DNA of 64,000 nucleotides from Nitrincola tapanii (GTDB lineage: Bacteria; Pseudomonadota; Gammaproteobacteria; Pseudomonadales; Balneatricaceae), in contig NZ_SMRS01000001.1 in assembly GCF_008368715.1 (NCBI RefSeq), positions 372,001 to 436,000 of the forward strand, written 5' to 3'. The position numbers and the translations under genes were made by a program. Positions within the stretch are counted from its first letter, which is position 1; each line of letters starts with the position of its first letter. The notes under the pieces were generated by a model. It was not told the DNA's origin, did no database searches, and saw nothing but the letters and a program-made list of their open reading frames with translations. This document shows positions 54,102-62,948 of the stretch, piece after piece.

Positions 54102-56492
54102 ATGAGTAAAGAGTGGATTTCTAAAGATCCCAACGCACAGCAGGAAGCCGAAAAATACGCGAAGCCTGTGCCCAGCCGTGAATTTATCATGGAGTTTATG
54201 AAGAAGTGGGGCGTACCCATTTCTCACCCTGATCTTTGTGCCGAGTTAAACCTGCACTCGGAGGAGGATATTGAGGCGATCCGCCGCCGCTTAATCGCAA
54301 TGTGTCGCGATGGGCAGTTGATCTCCAATCGCCGTAATGAGTTCGGGTTGATCGAGAAGATGAACCTAATCTCTGGGCGAGTGATCGGTCATCGGGATTG
54401 TTTTGGTTTTATTCGCCCAGACGACAACAGTGATGATCTGTTTTTAAGCCCGCGCAATATGCGTGAGGTCTTTGATGGCGATCGTGCCTTGGTGCAGCAA
54501 ATCGGTTTTGATACCAAGGGGCGCCGCGAAGGTAAGATCGTTGAAGTGCTTGAGCGTAATACGCGTAAGCTGGTCGGGCGTTTTGATGGCCAGAACGGTT
54601 TTGGCACCCTGATCCCAGAGAATCAGCGTATCACCCATCAAGTGATCGTCGTACCTGATGCTGAGGCCGGTTTGAACTACGAAAGTGGCCAACTGGTTGT
54701 GGTGGAGCTGATCCAACAACCAAGCCGTAAGTTGCCTGCACGTGGACGTGTGGTGGAGGTGCTGGGGGATCATTTAGCGGCTGGCATGGAAATTCAAGTG
54801 GCGATTCATAGCCATGACATTCCCAATGAGTGGCCTGAAGCAGTACATCAGCAGATCGGTGAGTTGACCCCCGAAGTCGCTGAAGCGGATAAACAGAACC
54901 GTTTTGATCTGCGAGCGATGCCGTTTGTGACGATAGATGGTGAGGATGCGCGCGACTTTGATGATGCGGTTTATGCGGAGAAAAAGCGTTTTGGGGGGTG
55001 GCGTCTCTGGGTGGCCATTGCGGATGTCTCCTATTATGTGCGTCCGCAAAGTGCTTTAGACGAAGAGGCGATTAAGCGCGGTAACTCGGTTTATTTCCCA
55101 GAATATGTTGTACCGATGCTGCCTGAACTCCTATCCAATGGCCTTTGTTCGCTGAATCCCAAAGTGGATCGTTTGGCGATGGTCTGTGAGATGACACTGG
55201 GCCGTTCCGGTAAGTTGAGTGATTTCCGTTTTTATGAGGCGGTGATCAACTCGAAAGCGCGTTTGACCTACAACAAGGTGGCTGCGATTTTGGGTGCGGT
55301 GGAGTCGGATCAGCAGGAGGCGTTGCGCACGACCTATGCCGAGGTGGTGCCGCATTTAGAGCAGTTGTATAGCCTCTACAAAGCGCTGCGAAAAGCACGC
55401 GATGAGCGTGGAGCGATCGATTTTGATACCGTTGAAACACGGATTAAATTTGGTGCTGATCGAAAAATTGAAGAGATAGTGCCGATTCACCGCAACGATG
55501 CGCATAAAATCATTGAAGAATGTATGTTGTGTGCCAACGTGGCGACGGCTCGTTTTCTCGAGAAGGCAAAAAAGCCCGCACTTTACCGTATCCATGAAGG
55601 CCCAAAAGATCAGAAGCTGGAGAATCTGCGAGCCTTCTTAGGTGAGCTGGGTTTGAATCTGCCCGGTGGAGCTAAGCCTGAACCCAAAGATTATCTGAAG
55701 CTGGCTTCGGTGATAGAAGCGCGTCCAGATCAACATATCATCCAAACAATGATGTTGAGATCGATGCAGCAAGCGATCTACAGTCCAGAAAACTTAGGAC
55801 ACTTTGGTCTGGCCTATGCGGCCTATGCGCATTTCACTTCCCCTATTCGTCGTTACCCTGATCTTTTAGTGCATCGAGTGATTCGTAGTGCCTTGCACGC
55901 CGGGGTGAAGTTAAAGCATCTAGCGCGTCCCGACGGTTTTAAACCGCAACCTCATTTTGTCCATGAGTACAGTGTTGAGCAGGCTTTAGCTCTGGGTGAG
56001 CACTGCTCTATGACCGAGCGGCGTGCGGATGAAGCCACACGTGATGTCGTGTCCTGGTTGAAATGTGAATATATGCTGGATCATATCGGCAGTCATTTCA
56101 GCGGTGTGGTCGCGGCGGTCACAGGTTTTGGTTTGTTTGTCGAAATCAGTGATCTGTATGTCGAAGGTTTAGTGCATATCTCGGGTTTACCGAGCGATTA
56201 TTATCATTTTGATGCGGCCAAGCAGCGCTTAGTGGGTGATCGTACGCGCAAAATCTTTAAGCTTGGAGATCGAGTCTCAGTGCGGGTAGTGCGGGTTGAC
56301 CTAGATGAGCGTAAAATTGATTTTGAACTGGTGGATGCCGCTTCGAGCTCAGGTTCCAATGCGAGTAAAGCGCCTGCCCCTAAACGTAAAGAATCAACCC
56401 GTGATAAGTTGCGTCGTGGGGATACCCAAGCCGCTAAAAGCCCACGTGGCGCAACCTCTGCATCCGGTAAAAAACCGTCTCGGAAACGCTGA
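54102..56492 (+). CDS. rnr: Ribonuclease R
   Basis: 3'-5' exoribonuclease of the RNB family that degrades structured RNA and defective tmRNA-tagged mRNA. The 796-residue protein has an N-terminal winged-helix part, cold-shock domains, the RNB domain (catalytic aspartates in GEDARDFDDAVYAEK), an S1 domain (HFSGVVAAVTGFGLFVEISD) and a Lys/Arg-rich tail (KRKESTRDKLRRG). In Pseudomonas rnr is usually followed by rlmB; here serB follows after five bases. Confidence 0.98.
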   Translation: MSKEWISKDPNAQQEAEKYAKPVPSREFIMEFMKKWGVPISHPDLCAELNLHSEEDIEAIRRRLIAMCRDGQLISNRRNEFGLIEKMNLISGRVIGHRDCFGFIRPDDNSDDLFLSPRNMREVFDGDRALVQQIGFDTKGRREGKIVEVLERNTRKLVGRFDGQNGFGTLIPENQRITHQVIVVPDAEAGLNYESGQLVVVELIQQPSRKLPARGRVVEVLGDHLAAGMEIQVAIHSHDIPNEWPEAVHQQIGELTPEVAEADKQNRFDLRAMPFVTIDGEDARDFDDAVYAEKKRFGGWRLWVAIADVSYYVRPQSALDEEAIKRGNSVYFPEYVVPMLPELLSNGLCSLNPKVDRLAMVCEMTLGRSGKLSDFRFYEAVINSKARLTYNKVAAILGAVESDQQEALRTTYAEVVPHLEQLYSLYKALRKARDERGAIDFDTVETRIKFGADRKIEEIVPIHRNDAHKIIEECMLCANVATARFLEKAKKPALYRIHEGPKDQKLENLRAFLGELGLNLPGGAKPEPKDYLKLASVIEARPDQHIIQTMMLRSMQQAIYSPENLGHFGLAYAAYAHFTSPIRRYPDLLVHRVIRSALHAGVKLKHLARPDGFKPQPHFVHEYSVEQALALGEHCSMTERRADEATRDVVSWLKCEYMLDHIGSHFSGVVAAVTGFGLFVEISDLYVEGLVHISGLPSDYYHFDAAKQRLVGDRTRKIFKLGDRVSVRVVRVDLDERKIDFELVDAASSSGSNASKAPAPKRKESTRDKLRRGDTQAAKSPRGATSASGKKPSRKR

Positions 56493-56497
56493 TTTAA

Positions 56498-57742
56498 ATG
56501 ACTGAAATAATACTCATGACCCTCTCCGGCAAGGATAAGCCGGGTGTGACTTCGGCCCTCACGGCCATCCTGGCGAACTATCAGGTCAATATTCTTGATA
56601 TCGGTCAGGCGGTGATTCATAACACCCTGTCTTTAGGTATTCTATTGCAGGTTCCACCTGAGTCTGAGTCTTCGCCCTTGTTGCGTGATCTTCTATTTCG
56701 CGCCCATGAGCTGGATATGATGGTACGTTTTGAGCCTGTCTCCGAAGCGGATTATCAGGATTGGGTCGCCGGCCAGGGCAAATCTCGCCATATCATTACC
56801 TTGCTTGGACGGCGTATCAGTGCGGCCCATATTGCACGTGTGACGGATATAGCCGCACGTCATGGGCTGAATATTGATAACGTGAATCGACTCTCTGGGC
56901 GTTTACCCTTGGAGAAGATTGCCAGTCATGATCTGAATACCAAAGCCTGTGTCGAGTTTTCGGTGCGGGGGATTCCCGCAGATGCCTCGGCACTGCGTCA
57001 GGAGTTTCTGAAAGCGGCTGCGGATTACGATGTAGATATCGCCTTCCAACAGGATGATATTTTTCGACGTAATCGCCGCCTAGTGGTATTTGATATGGAC
57101 TCAACCTTGATTGAGGCAGAGGTCATTGATGAGTTGGCGAAAGAGGCCGGTGTCGGTGAGCAGGTGGCTCAGATTACCGAAGCGGCCATGCGCGGTGAAT
57201 TGGATTTTGATCAAAGCTTCCGGCGTCGAGTGGCCTTGCTAAAAGGCTTGGATGCGAGTGTTTTGGAAAAAATTGCCCAGCGACTGCAGTTGACGGAAGG
57301 AGCAGAACGTCTAGTATCGCGTTTGCATGCCCTAGGCTTTCGAACGGCTATTCTCTCAGGTGGATTTACCTACTTTGCTGAATATTTACAGAGACGTTTA
57401 GGTTTTGACTACGTCTACGCTAATCAGCTGGATATTTCTGAAGGGAAAGTTACCGGAGAAGTGGTAGGCAGTATCGTTAATGGCGAGCGTAAGGCACAAC
57501 TCTTAATCGAGTTGGCTGAGCGTGAGGGAATACGTTTAGAGCAAACCATTGCTGTCGGAGACGGCGCCAATGATCTGCCGATGTTATCCATTGCCGGATT
57601 AGGTATTGCTTTCCGCGCCAAGCCTTTGGTGCGCGAACGTGCGCGGCAATCGATTTCAACGCTCGGTCTAGATGGTATTTTATATCTGATCGGTTTCCGC
57701 GACCGGGATGATCTTGACCAGGATCAGCACGCGTCTTCCTAA
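56498..57742 (+). CDS. serB: Phosphoserine phosphatase with N-terminal ACT-like regions
   Basis: Last step of serine synthesis. The 414-residue form has two N-terminal ACT-like segments (LSGKDKPGVTSALTAIL; LGRRISAAHIARVTDI) and a HAD-family phosphatase domain with the nucleophile motif VFDMDSTLIEAEVIDELA, the Ser/Thr motif ILSGGFTYFAEYLQ and the Lys/Asp motifs AVGDGANDLPML. In P. aeruginosa serB lies between the SMP gene and fimX; here the fimX-like gene is still next to it, converging, while the SMP-like gene is elsewhere. Confidence 0.97.
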   Translation: MTEIILMTLSGKDKPGVTSALTAILANYQVNILDIGQAVIHNTLSLGILLQVPPESESSPLLRDLLFRAHELDMMVRFEPVSEADYQDWVAGQGKSRHIITLLGRRISAAHIARVTDIAARHGLNIDNVNRLSGRLPLEKIASHDLNTKACVEFSVRGIPADASALRQEFLKAAADYDVDIAFQQDDIFRRNRRLVVFDMDSTLIEAEVIDELAKEAGVGEQVAQITEAAMRGELDFDQSFRRRVALLKGLDASVLEKIAQRLQLTEGAERLVSRLHALGFRTAILSGGFTYFAEYLQRRLGFDYVYANQLDISEGKVTGEVVGSIVNGERKAQLLIELAEREGIRLEQTIAVGDGANDLPMLSIAGLGIAFRAKPLVRERARQSISTLGLDGILYLIGFRDRDDLDQDQHASS

Positions 57743-57767
57743 ACCAGTAGAGAACATGTGCTTGTCT

Positions 57768-57798
57768 AATCACCTCGCTTAAGCGAGGTGATTTTTTT
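57768..57798. terminator. Terminator between serB and the FimX-like gene
   Basis: A perfect 26-base palindrome: AATCACCTCGCTT (57768-57780) and AAGCGAGGTGATT (57781-57793), with a T-run to the right. It likely serves both converging genes, strongest for serB. Confidence 0.92.
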
Positions 57799-57820
57799 GG
57801 ATAAAGCCCCGCGTGTAGGA

Positions 57821-59944
57821 TCAGTGTTCAAAAAACGCATAATCCATCTTCGGACGAGGCGGCTGTAAATAATGCCCTTGAATCAGGTGGACACCCAGGT
57901 GGAAGAGTTTGCCCATGACGCGTGTATCTTCCACCATCGGGACGATTAAAGAGATATGTTGTGCCTGCACGGGTTCTAGTACACGCTGTAACTGCTTCAG
58001 AGTGATCTGCCCAGAGGACAGGTCTTTCATATAATTACCATCCAGCTTGATATAATCCAAAGGCGTATCTTTTAACAGATACTCCGATTCTGAAGTACTG
58101 CCATAGTGTTTCAGGCAGATACGGCAATGCAATTTTTTCAAGGCGCGGCAGAAGGCCTTATAGTGAGATGGGTTGGCGAGCGCATCTGTTTCGCTGATCT
58201 GGAACACCAGATGATCCGCAGGTAAGCGCATATTGCGTAGCTGCTCGGATAACCAGGGAAGGAGCGACTTGTTCTTGAGAGTGCGGCTGGTGATATTGAT
58301 GAAAAGACGGTTGCGTTCGCCTTGATCGAGCGCCTGGCGCAACAGCAGAATACACTCCTCTAACACCCACATATCCATACGTGCCATCACCGAGTCATCA
58401 CTGATGGAGCTGAGAAAAATATTCGGTGAGATTTCGTGATCCTGATCGGTTAACAGGCGCAAGAGTATCTCGTAGTTGCAGGCCTTGTCTTCGGTATTCA
58501 ACGGCACGATGGGCTGGAAGAGCAGGCGAAAGCGATTATGGCTGATCGCATCCATCAGCTTGCGTACGGCTTGATGGTCACTTTCGGGTAGGTGGCCTGA
58601 ATGCTCCAGTTTATGCAGGCTATAACCATTACCGCGCCGCCCAGCGTGATGCAGGCTGGCGGCCGCCGTTTTGGCGCGGGTCAGCATTTCGGTGACGCGT
58701 GGTGCCGTCTCATTGATCGAAGCAATACCGATCGAACAGGTGGTGCGCAAAGAGATGTTGGCAAAGTTTTCTTCGATTTCTGCGATGGCTAAACAGAGTT
58801 GCCGTGCTAAAGCGGTGGCTTTTTCGGTACTCGCATCAGAAAAAATAATGCCGTAGGCTTCATTATCCAGATGTGCGACACAGTGTGCAGGATTGATCTT
58901 TTCTTCCAGAAGTTTACCTACGGCATGGGTCATCAAATCGGCCGCTTCGCTGCCTGCTTCTTGCAAGATAGTTTCATATTGATCTAGGGATAGGTAAAGA
59001 AGGTTACAGTCATGTCCGCCTTCGCGTGCCTTATTAATCGCTTTATCTAATTCTGCTAGGAAAAAGGCATCGTTATGAAGGCCGCTGATCGGATCTTCTT
59101 TGGCAAAAACATCTTGATCTGAATGAAAAGGCAGAGTGACTTCTAATTGTAGACAAGTGGCTTCTTGAAACGCAGATATAAAGAAAGTGAACTGAGCACG
59201 GAATTCGGTATGATCTGGGCGCAACGCCGTAACGAGAAGTTCACTCTGATTGAACTCACCTTTTTCAACTTGCGCTAAGCTTGTATATAGCGCCTCACGA
59301 TCAGCGGATGTGATAAACCGATCTAAAGATAATCCTTTTAAACTACCGAGCTGATCATAACCAAATAACTCCACAAAACTCTCATTCACATATTGTAATT
59401 GCCCTTCTTGGCAATACGCGATGGCCGTGCGTGAGTGTGCAATTAAATCCTGATTACGCTGCTCTGTTTTTATCAGTAGATTTTCGATGTGACGCAACTC
59501 ACGTTTAACCTTGCTCTGTTCGAGTGTGCGGTTGATGTATTGGATAATTATTTGGGGATCTTTTGCAGCCAGAATAGGTAACGTATTCGCTTTAAGTAGA
59601 GCGAGATATTCTGCTGTATCGGGTATCCGATGGAGCAAGGCTAGGACTGGAATTTCTTTTTCCAAGCGTTTTAGATGCAGGCTGATATCGATAGGGGTAG
59701 GAGCTTGTGCATTCTCATCACAACTCAAGATCAGATCCCAGCTGCGTTCAGGTAAAGAACTGAGGAATTCTTTCTCATCATTAATAAACCGGCACATCGG
59801 TGACATTTGCACATGGCGTAAAACGGCCTGGATGCTTGCCGCATGTTCTTTAAAAAAACCAATGAACAGAATTGAAACACTAGGCCGATTGGCAGGATTG
59901 CTCAGTTGCGAAAGTTTTTCCAGTAACGCATCCGGTGTTGACAT
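57821..59944 (-). CDS. fimX: FimX-like degenerate GGDEF-EAL protein
   Basis: A 707-residue cytoplasmic protein with the order REC-like (1-135), PAS (about 170-280), GGDEF (about 285-440) and EAL (about 455-700). Both catalytic motifs are degenerate: GGDEF is replaced by DNEAY (HLDNEAYGIIFSD), EAL by EIL (NYEILLRLL), and the DDFGTG motif by a KHYGST segment. FimX of P. aeruginosa has the same layout and binds cyclic di-GMP in its dead EAL domain to promote type IV pilus assembly. AAGGGA lies eight bases before the ATG. The position beside serB agrees with FimX. Pilus genes are not in this window. Confidence 0.85.
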   Translation of the reverse strand: MSTPDALLEKLSQLSNPANRPSVSILFIGFFKEHAASIQAVLRHVQMSPMCRFINDEKEFLSSLPERSWDLILSCDENAQAPTPIDISLHLKRLEKEIPVLALLHRIPDTAEYLALLKANTLPILAAKDPQIIIQYINRTLEQSKVKRELRHIENLLIKTEQRNQDLIAHSRTAIAYCQEGQLQYVNESFVELFGYDQLGSLKGLSLDRFITSADREALYTSLAQVEKGEFNQSELLVTALRPDHTEFRAQFTFFISAFQEATCLQLEVTLPFHSDQDVFAKEDPISGLHNDAFFLAELDKAINKAREGGHDCNLLYLSLDQYETILQEAGSEAADLMTHAVGKLLEEKINPAHCVAHLDNEAYGIIFSDASTEKATALARQLCLAIAEIEENFANISLRTTCSIGIASINETAPRVTEMLTRAKTAAASLHHAGRRGNGYSLHKLEHSGHLPESDHQAVRKLMDAISHNRFRLLFQPIVPLNTEDKACNYEILLRLLTDQDHEISPNIFLSSISDDSVMARMDMWVLEECILLLRQALDQGERNRLFINITSRTLKNKSLLPWLSEQLRNMRLPADHLVFQISETDALANPSHYKAFCRALKKLHCRICLKHYGSTSESEYLLKDTPLDYIKLDGNYMKDLSSGQITLKQLQRVLEPVQAQHISLIVPMVEDTRVMGKLFHLGVHLIQGHYLQPPRPKMDYAFFEH

Positions 59945-60109
59945 TCAGACGATCCCTTGAGTGCTTGGCTGTGAGTGCTGGTTTCAGCTGCTAAGCTATG
60001 TTCACAAACTGAATCTAATGATAATCGCTCTGATGCAAGCTGTCAGCTCAAACTCAAGGGTAACGAAATAACGGCTGATAAAATATATGAAGAGGGGAGA
60101 AGTGACGAA

Positions 60110-60185
60110 TGGCTGGGGTAGGAGGACTCGAACCTCCGGATGCTGGAATCAGAATCCAGTGCCTTACCAACTTGGCGATACCCCA
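60110..60185 (-). tRNA. tRNA-Gln (anticodon CTG)
   Basis: 76-base cloverleaf with CCA encoded. Acceptor TGGGGTA pairs with TACCCCA; the anticodon stem-loop CTGGA-TTCTGAT-TCCAG gives CTG, reading CAG. Last gene of the four-tRNA array. Its last 44 bases are identical to the partial tRNA at the right edge of the window. Confidence 0.97.
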
Positions 60186-60192
60186 AACATAA

Positions 60193-60269
60193 TGGTGGCA
60201 ATGGCGGGACTCGAACCTGCGACCCACGCATTATGAATGCGTTGCTCTAACCAACTGAGCTACATTGCC
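60193..60269 (-). tRNA. tRNA-Met (anticodon CAT, elongator)
   Basis: 77 bases with CCA encoded. Acceptor GGCAATG/CATTGCC, anticodon stem-loop ACGCA-TTCATAA-TGCGT. The first base pair is G-C, unlike initiator tRNA. It is nearly identical to the copy at 60369-60445, differing at one T-arm base (GAGTC versus GAATC). Confidence 0.97.
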
Positions 60270-60272
60270 AGA

Positions 60273-60347
60273 TGGCAGGGGTAGGAGGATTCGAACCTCC
60301 GCATGACGGGATCAAAACCCGTTGCCTTACCGCTTGGCGATACCCCT
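60273..60347 (-). tRNA. tRNA-Gln (anticodon TTG)
   Basis: 75 bases with CCA encoded. Acceptor AGGGGTA/TACCCCT; anticodon stem-loop ACGGG-TTTTGAT-CCCGT gives TTG, reading CAA. Only three bases separate it from the next tRNA-Met. Confidence 0.97.
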
Positions 60348-60368
60348 AGACCGACTTGAAACGCGCTT

Positions 60369-60445
60369 TGGTGGCAATGGCGGGATTCGAACCTGCGACC
60401 CACGCATTATGAATGCGTTGCTCTAACCAACTGAGCTACATTGCC
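60369..60445 (-). tRNA. tRNA-Met (anticodon CAT, elongator)
   Basis: 77-base tRNA, first gene of the Met-Gln-Met-Gln array, CCA encoded. Same structure as the copy at 60193-60269. It lies 21 bases after the -10 box of a strong promoter. Confidence 0.97.
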
Positions 60446-60456
60446 AGCGCTCTTTC

Positions 60457-60488
60457 AAGGCCGCAAATTATTCGCTTTTTGCGGCCTT
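60457..60488. repeat. 11-bp perfect inverted repeat inside the tRNA promoter
   Basis: AAGGCCGCAAA (60457-60467) and TTTGCGGCCTT (60478-60488). The arms cover part of the promoter spacer and the region after the -10 box. There is no T-run, so it does not look like a normal terminator for ychF. Confidence 0.85.
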
Positions 60489-60495
60489 GTGTCAA
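60467..60495 (-). promoter_or_regulatory. Strong promoter for the tRNA-Met/Gln operon
   Basis: Minus strand: perfect TTGACA (60495-60490), 17 bases, AATAAT (60472-60467). A GC-rich discriminator (TTGCGGCC) follows, as in stringently controlled stable-RNA promoters. Confidence 0.85.
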
Positions 60496-60543
60496 CAGTG
60501 TTTTGCGAAAAAAACTTCAATTAAAACAGTTAGGCGTCAGGCT

Positions 60544-61635
60544 TTAGACGTTAAAGCGGAAGTGCACAACGTCGCCGTCTTGAACGACATAGTCTTTGCC
60601 TTCCAGACGCCACTTGCCGGCTTCTTTAGCACCTTGTTCACCTTTGTACTGAATGAAGTCGTTGTAGCCGATGACTTCAGCACGAATAAAGCCTTTTTCA
60701 AAGTCAGTATGAATGACGCCCGCTGCTTTCGGTGCGGTATCACCCACGCGGATGGTCCAGGCGCGAACCTCTTTGACACCAGCGGTGAAGTAGGTTTGTA
60801 ACCCCAAAAGCTGGTATCCGGCACGAATAACACGGTCAAGGCCGGCTTCTTCCATGCCCATCTCTTGTAGAAACTCAAGCTTTTCTTCGTCATCCAGTTC
60901 GGCGATCTCGGATTCCAGCTTATTGCAGATGGCAACAACTTCAGCCCCCTCCGCAGCGGCAAGTTCGCGCACCTTGTCGAGATGTGGATTGTTTTCAAAA
61001 CCATCTTCCGCCACGTTGGCGATATACATGGTGGGTTTAGTGGTTAGGAGGTGTAGGGTTTTGCTTAAGCGTTGCTCTTCTTCATTCAGAGAGAGGGCGC
61101 GCGCCGGCAAGCCTTCACTGAGGTGGGGGAGAAGTTTTTCTAATAGCGCCTTGATGGCAAGGGCTTCTTTATCTCCGCCCTTGGCGTTGCGCTGAACACG
61201 CTGCAACTGTTTTTCCACGGACTCGAGATCGGCTAAAGCCAGTTCGAGATTAATCGTTTCTATGTCCGCTAGGGGATCAATGGTGTTCGCCACGTGGATG
61301 ACATTGTCATCTTCAAAGCAGCGGACTACGTGTGCGATGGCGTCAGTTTCGCGGATATTGGCTAGAAACTTATTGCCTAGGCCTTCACCGCGTGAGGCTC
61401 CGGCAACCAGCCCAGCAATGTCCACGAACTCCATAGTTGTTGCCAGAATGCGCTCAGGTTTCACGATCTCAGCCAGGGCGTTGAGGCGTGGATCAGGCAT
61501 GGGGACAATGCCGGCGTTCGGCTCAATGGTACAGAAAGGAAAGTTCTGTGCCTCGATACCCGCTTTGGTCAGAGCGTTGAAAAGGGTTGATTTGCCTACG
61601 TTGGGCAGGCCAACAATGCCACATTTAAAACCCAT
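60544..61635 (-). CDS. ychF: Redox-regulated ATPase YchF
   Basis: Obg-like P-loop protein that hydrolyses ATP rather than GTP, binds ribosomes and affects oxidative stress. The 363-residue protein has the P-loop [18 protein letters not shown], the switch segment [20 protein letters not shown], a coiled-coil insert and a C-terminal TGS domain ([21 protein letters not shown]). AGGATAGGA lies before the ATG. It follows pth closely, as in many gammaproteobacteria. Confidence 0.98.
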   Translation of the reverse strand: MGFKCGIVGLPNVGKSTLFNALTKAGIEAQNFPFCTIEPNAGIVPMPDPRLNALAEIVKPERILATTMEFVDIAGLVAGASRGEGLGNKFLANIRETDAIAHVVRCFEDDNVIHVANTIDPLADIETINLELALADLESVEKQLQRVQRNAKGGDKEALAIKALLEKLLPHLSEGLPARALSLNEEEQRLSKTLHLLTTKPTMYIANVAEDGFENNPHLDKVRELAAAEGAEVVAICNKLESEIAELDDEEKLEFLQEMGMEEAGLDRVIRAGYQLLGLQTYFTAGVKEVRAWTIRVGDTAPKAAGVIHTDFEKGFIRAEVIGYNDFIQYKGEQGAKEAGKWRLEGKDYVVQDGDVVHFRFNV

Positions 61636-61655
61636 GATCCTATCCTGTTGATTAT

Positions 61656-62243
61656 TCAGCCGTTAAAGCTGTGTAGTTGATTCATTGCTCTTTGCCAGTG
61701 GCCGCTGAGGGCGAGTGGCAGATATCTGAGGGCTTCATCACTTGCCGCTTGAGTTTTCAGGCGTTCAGTCTCTGGGGCGCGTGTTAAAACAAAACCGGCG
61801 ACTTGGCTAGCATGGCCGGGGTGGCCGATGCCGAGGCGTAAGCGGTAAAAATTGCGCGAATTACCCAGTCGGCTGATGATGTCGCGTAAACCGTTGTGCC
61901 CCCCATGTCCGCCGCCTTGTTTGAAGCGCGCGCAGCCTGGAGGTAGGTCGAGTTCATCATGCACCACAAGAATGGCTTCTGGCGGGATCTTATAAAAACC
62001 GGCCAGTGCCGCAACGGCTTTGCCGCTTAAATTCATAAAGGTGCTGGGAATAAGAAGATGTATGGCTTGCCCTTCGATCAGGGTTTTGCCATAGAGGCCG
62101 TGAAAGCGAGGATCGGCCTTTAAGGAGAGATGCTGGTGGGCAGCAAGCTGCGCCACCAGATCTTCACCGGCATTGTGTCGGGTGTGGGCATATTGGCTGC
62201 CGGGGTTGCCGAGGCCAACAATGAGCTGAATCCGATCGTTCAT
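61656..62243 (-). CDS. pth: Peptidyl-tRNA hydrolase
   Basis: Releases peptides from prematurely dropped peptidyl-tRNA. The 195-residue protein shows [20 protein letters not shown], which holds the catalytic His and an Asn ligand, FMNLSGKAV, and the substrate segment [19 protein letters not shown] with GHNGLRDI. It sits between rplY and ychF. Confidence 0.98.
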   Translation of the reverse strand: MNDRIQLIVGLGNPGSQYAHTRHNAGEDLVAQLAAHQHLSLKADPRFHGLYGKTLIEGQAIHLLIPSTFMNLSGKAVAALAGFYKIPPEAILVVHDELDLPPGCARFKQGGGHGGHNGLRDIISRLGNSRNFYRLRLGIGHPGHASQVAGFVLTRAPETERLKTQAASDEALRYLPLALSGHWQRAMNQLHSFNG

Positions 62244-62267
62244 GCCGGTTTAAGAAGTTCGTGAAAC

Positions 62268-62852
62268 TTACTTCTTAGCACCGCGTGGAGCGTAGCAGTA
62301 ACCGATACCCTGATCGTGATCTTCACCACGACGCAGTGCAACGATTTCAACGCCTTCTGGCAGAACGATGTCTGACAAGTGAGCGATCTGGCCGAGTTCG
62401 ATCTTCGACAGATCAACATTCAGCATTTCAGGCAGATCTTTTGGCAGACACAGGACTTCAGCGGTTGAGGCTTCAGCAGCAAACTTCGCAGCAGCTTTAG
62501 ATGCAGCAGATTTTTCGAAGTTGATGAAGTTCAGAGGTACCTGAATCTTGATCTTTTTGCTCTCATCGATGCGCTGGAAGTCAGCGTGCAGAACCACAGG
62601 CTTCGCTGGGTGACGCTGCAGATCCTTGATGATAACAGGAGTCAGAGTGCCTTCCAGGTCGATGCTCAGGATAGACGAATAGAAGCCGTCTTCCAGCAGC
62701 ATGCGGTACAGATCTTTACCGATGACAGAGATGGCTTTAGGTGCTTCAGTACCGTAGATGATACCTGGAACCAGGCCCTGATGACGCAGGCGGCGGCTCG
62801 CACCTTTCCCCTGATCTTCACGGCTAACAGCATGAACAACAAACTTAGACAT
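62268..62852 (-). CDS. rplY: 50S ribosomal protein L25 (long, CTC-type)
   Basis: Binds 5S rRNA. The 194-residue form has the N-terminal L25 domain (KGASRRLRHQGLVPGIIYG) and the C-terminal beta domain of CTC/TL5 proteins (LSDIVLPEGVEIVAL). AAGGG lies nine bases before the ATG. An intrinsic terminator lies just upstream, which may tune expression relative to prs. Confidence 0.96.
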   Translation of the reverse strand: MSKFVVHAVSREDQGKGASRRLRHQGLVPGIIYGTEAPKAISVIGKDLYRMLLEDGFYSSILSIDLEGTLTPVIIKDLQRHPAKPVVLHADFQRIDESKKIKIQVPLNFINFEKSAASKAAAKFAAEASTAEVLCLPKDLPEMLNVDLSKIELGQIAHLSDIVLPEGVEIVALRRGEDHDQGIGYCYAPRGAKK

Positions 62853-62872
62853 GGGTTTTTCCCTTATAAATT

Positions 62873-62910
62873 AAAAACTGCAAATCCCGCGACCAGGTAT
62901 TTGCAGTTTT
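62873..62910 (-). terminator. Intrinsic terminator between prs and rplY
   Basis: On the minus strand an 11-base stem, AAACTGCAAAT with ATTTGCAGTTT (arms 62909-62899 and 62885-62875), 13-base loop, followed by TTAATTT. The hairpin ends about 20 bases before the rplY start, with the rplY ribosome-binding site just downstream. Confidence 0.8.
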
Positions 62911-62948
62911 GTTGTGATGCCCGGCTGGGCAGAATCAGGCCTGTTTCC

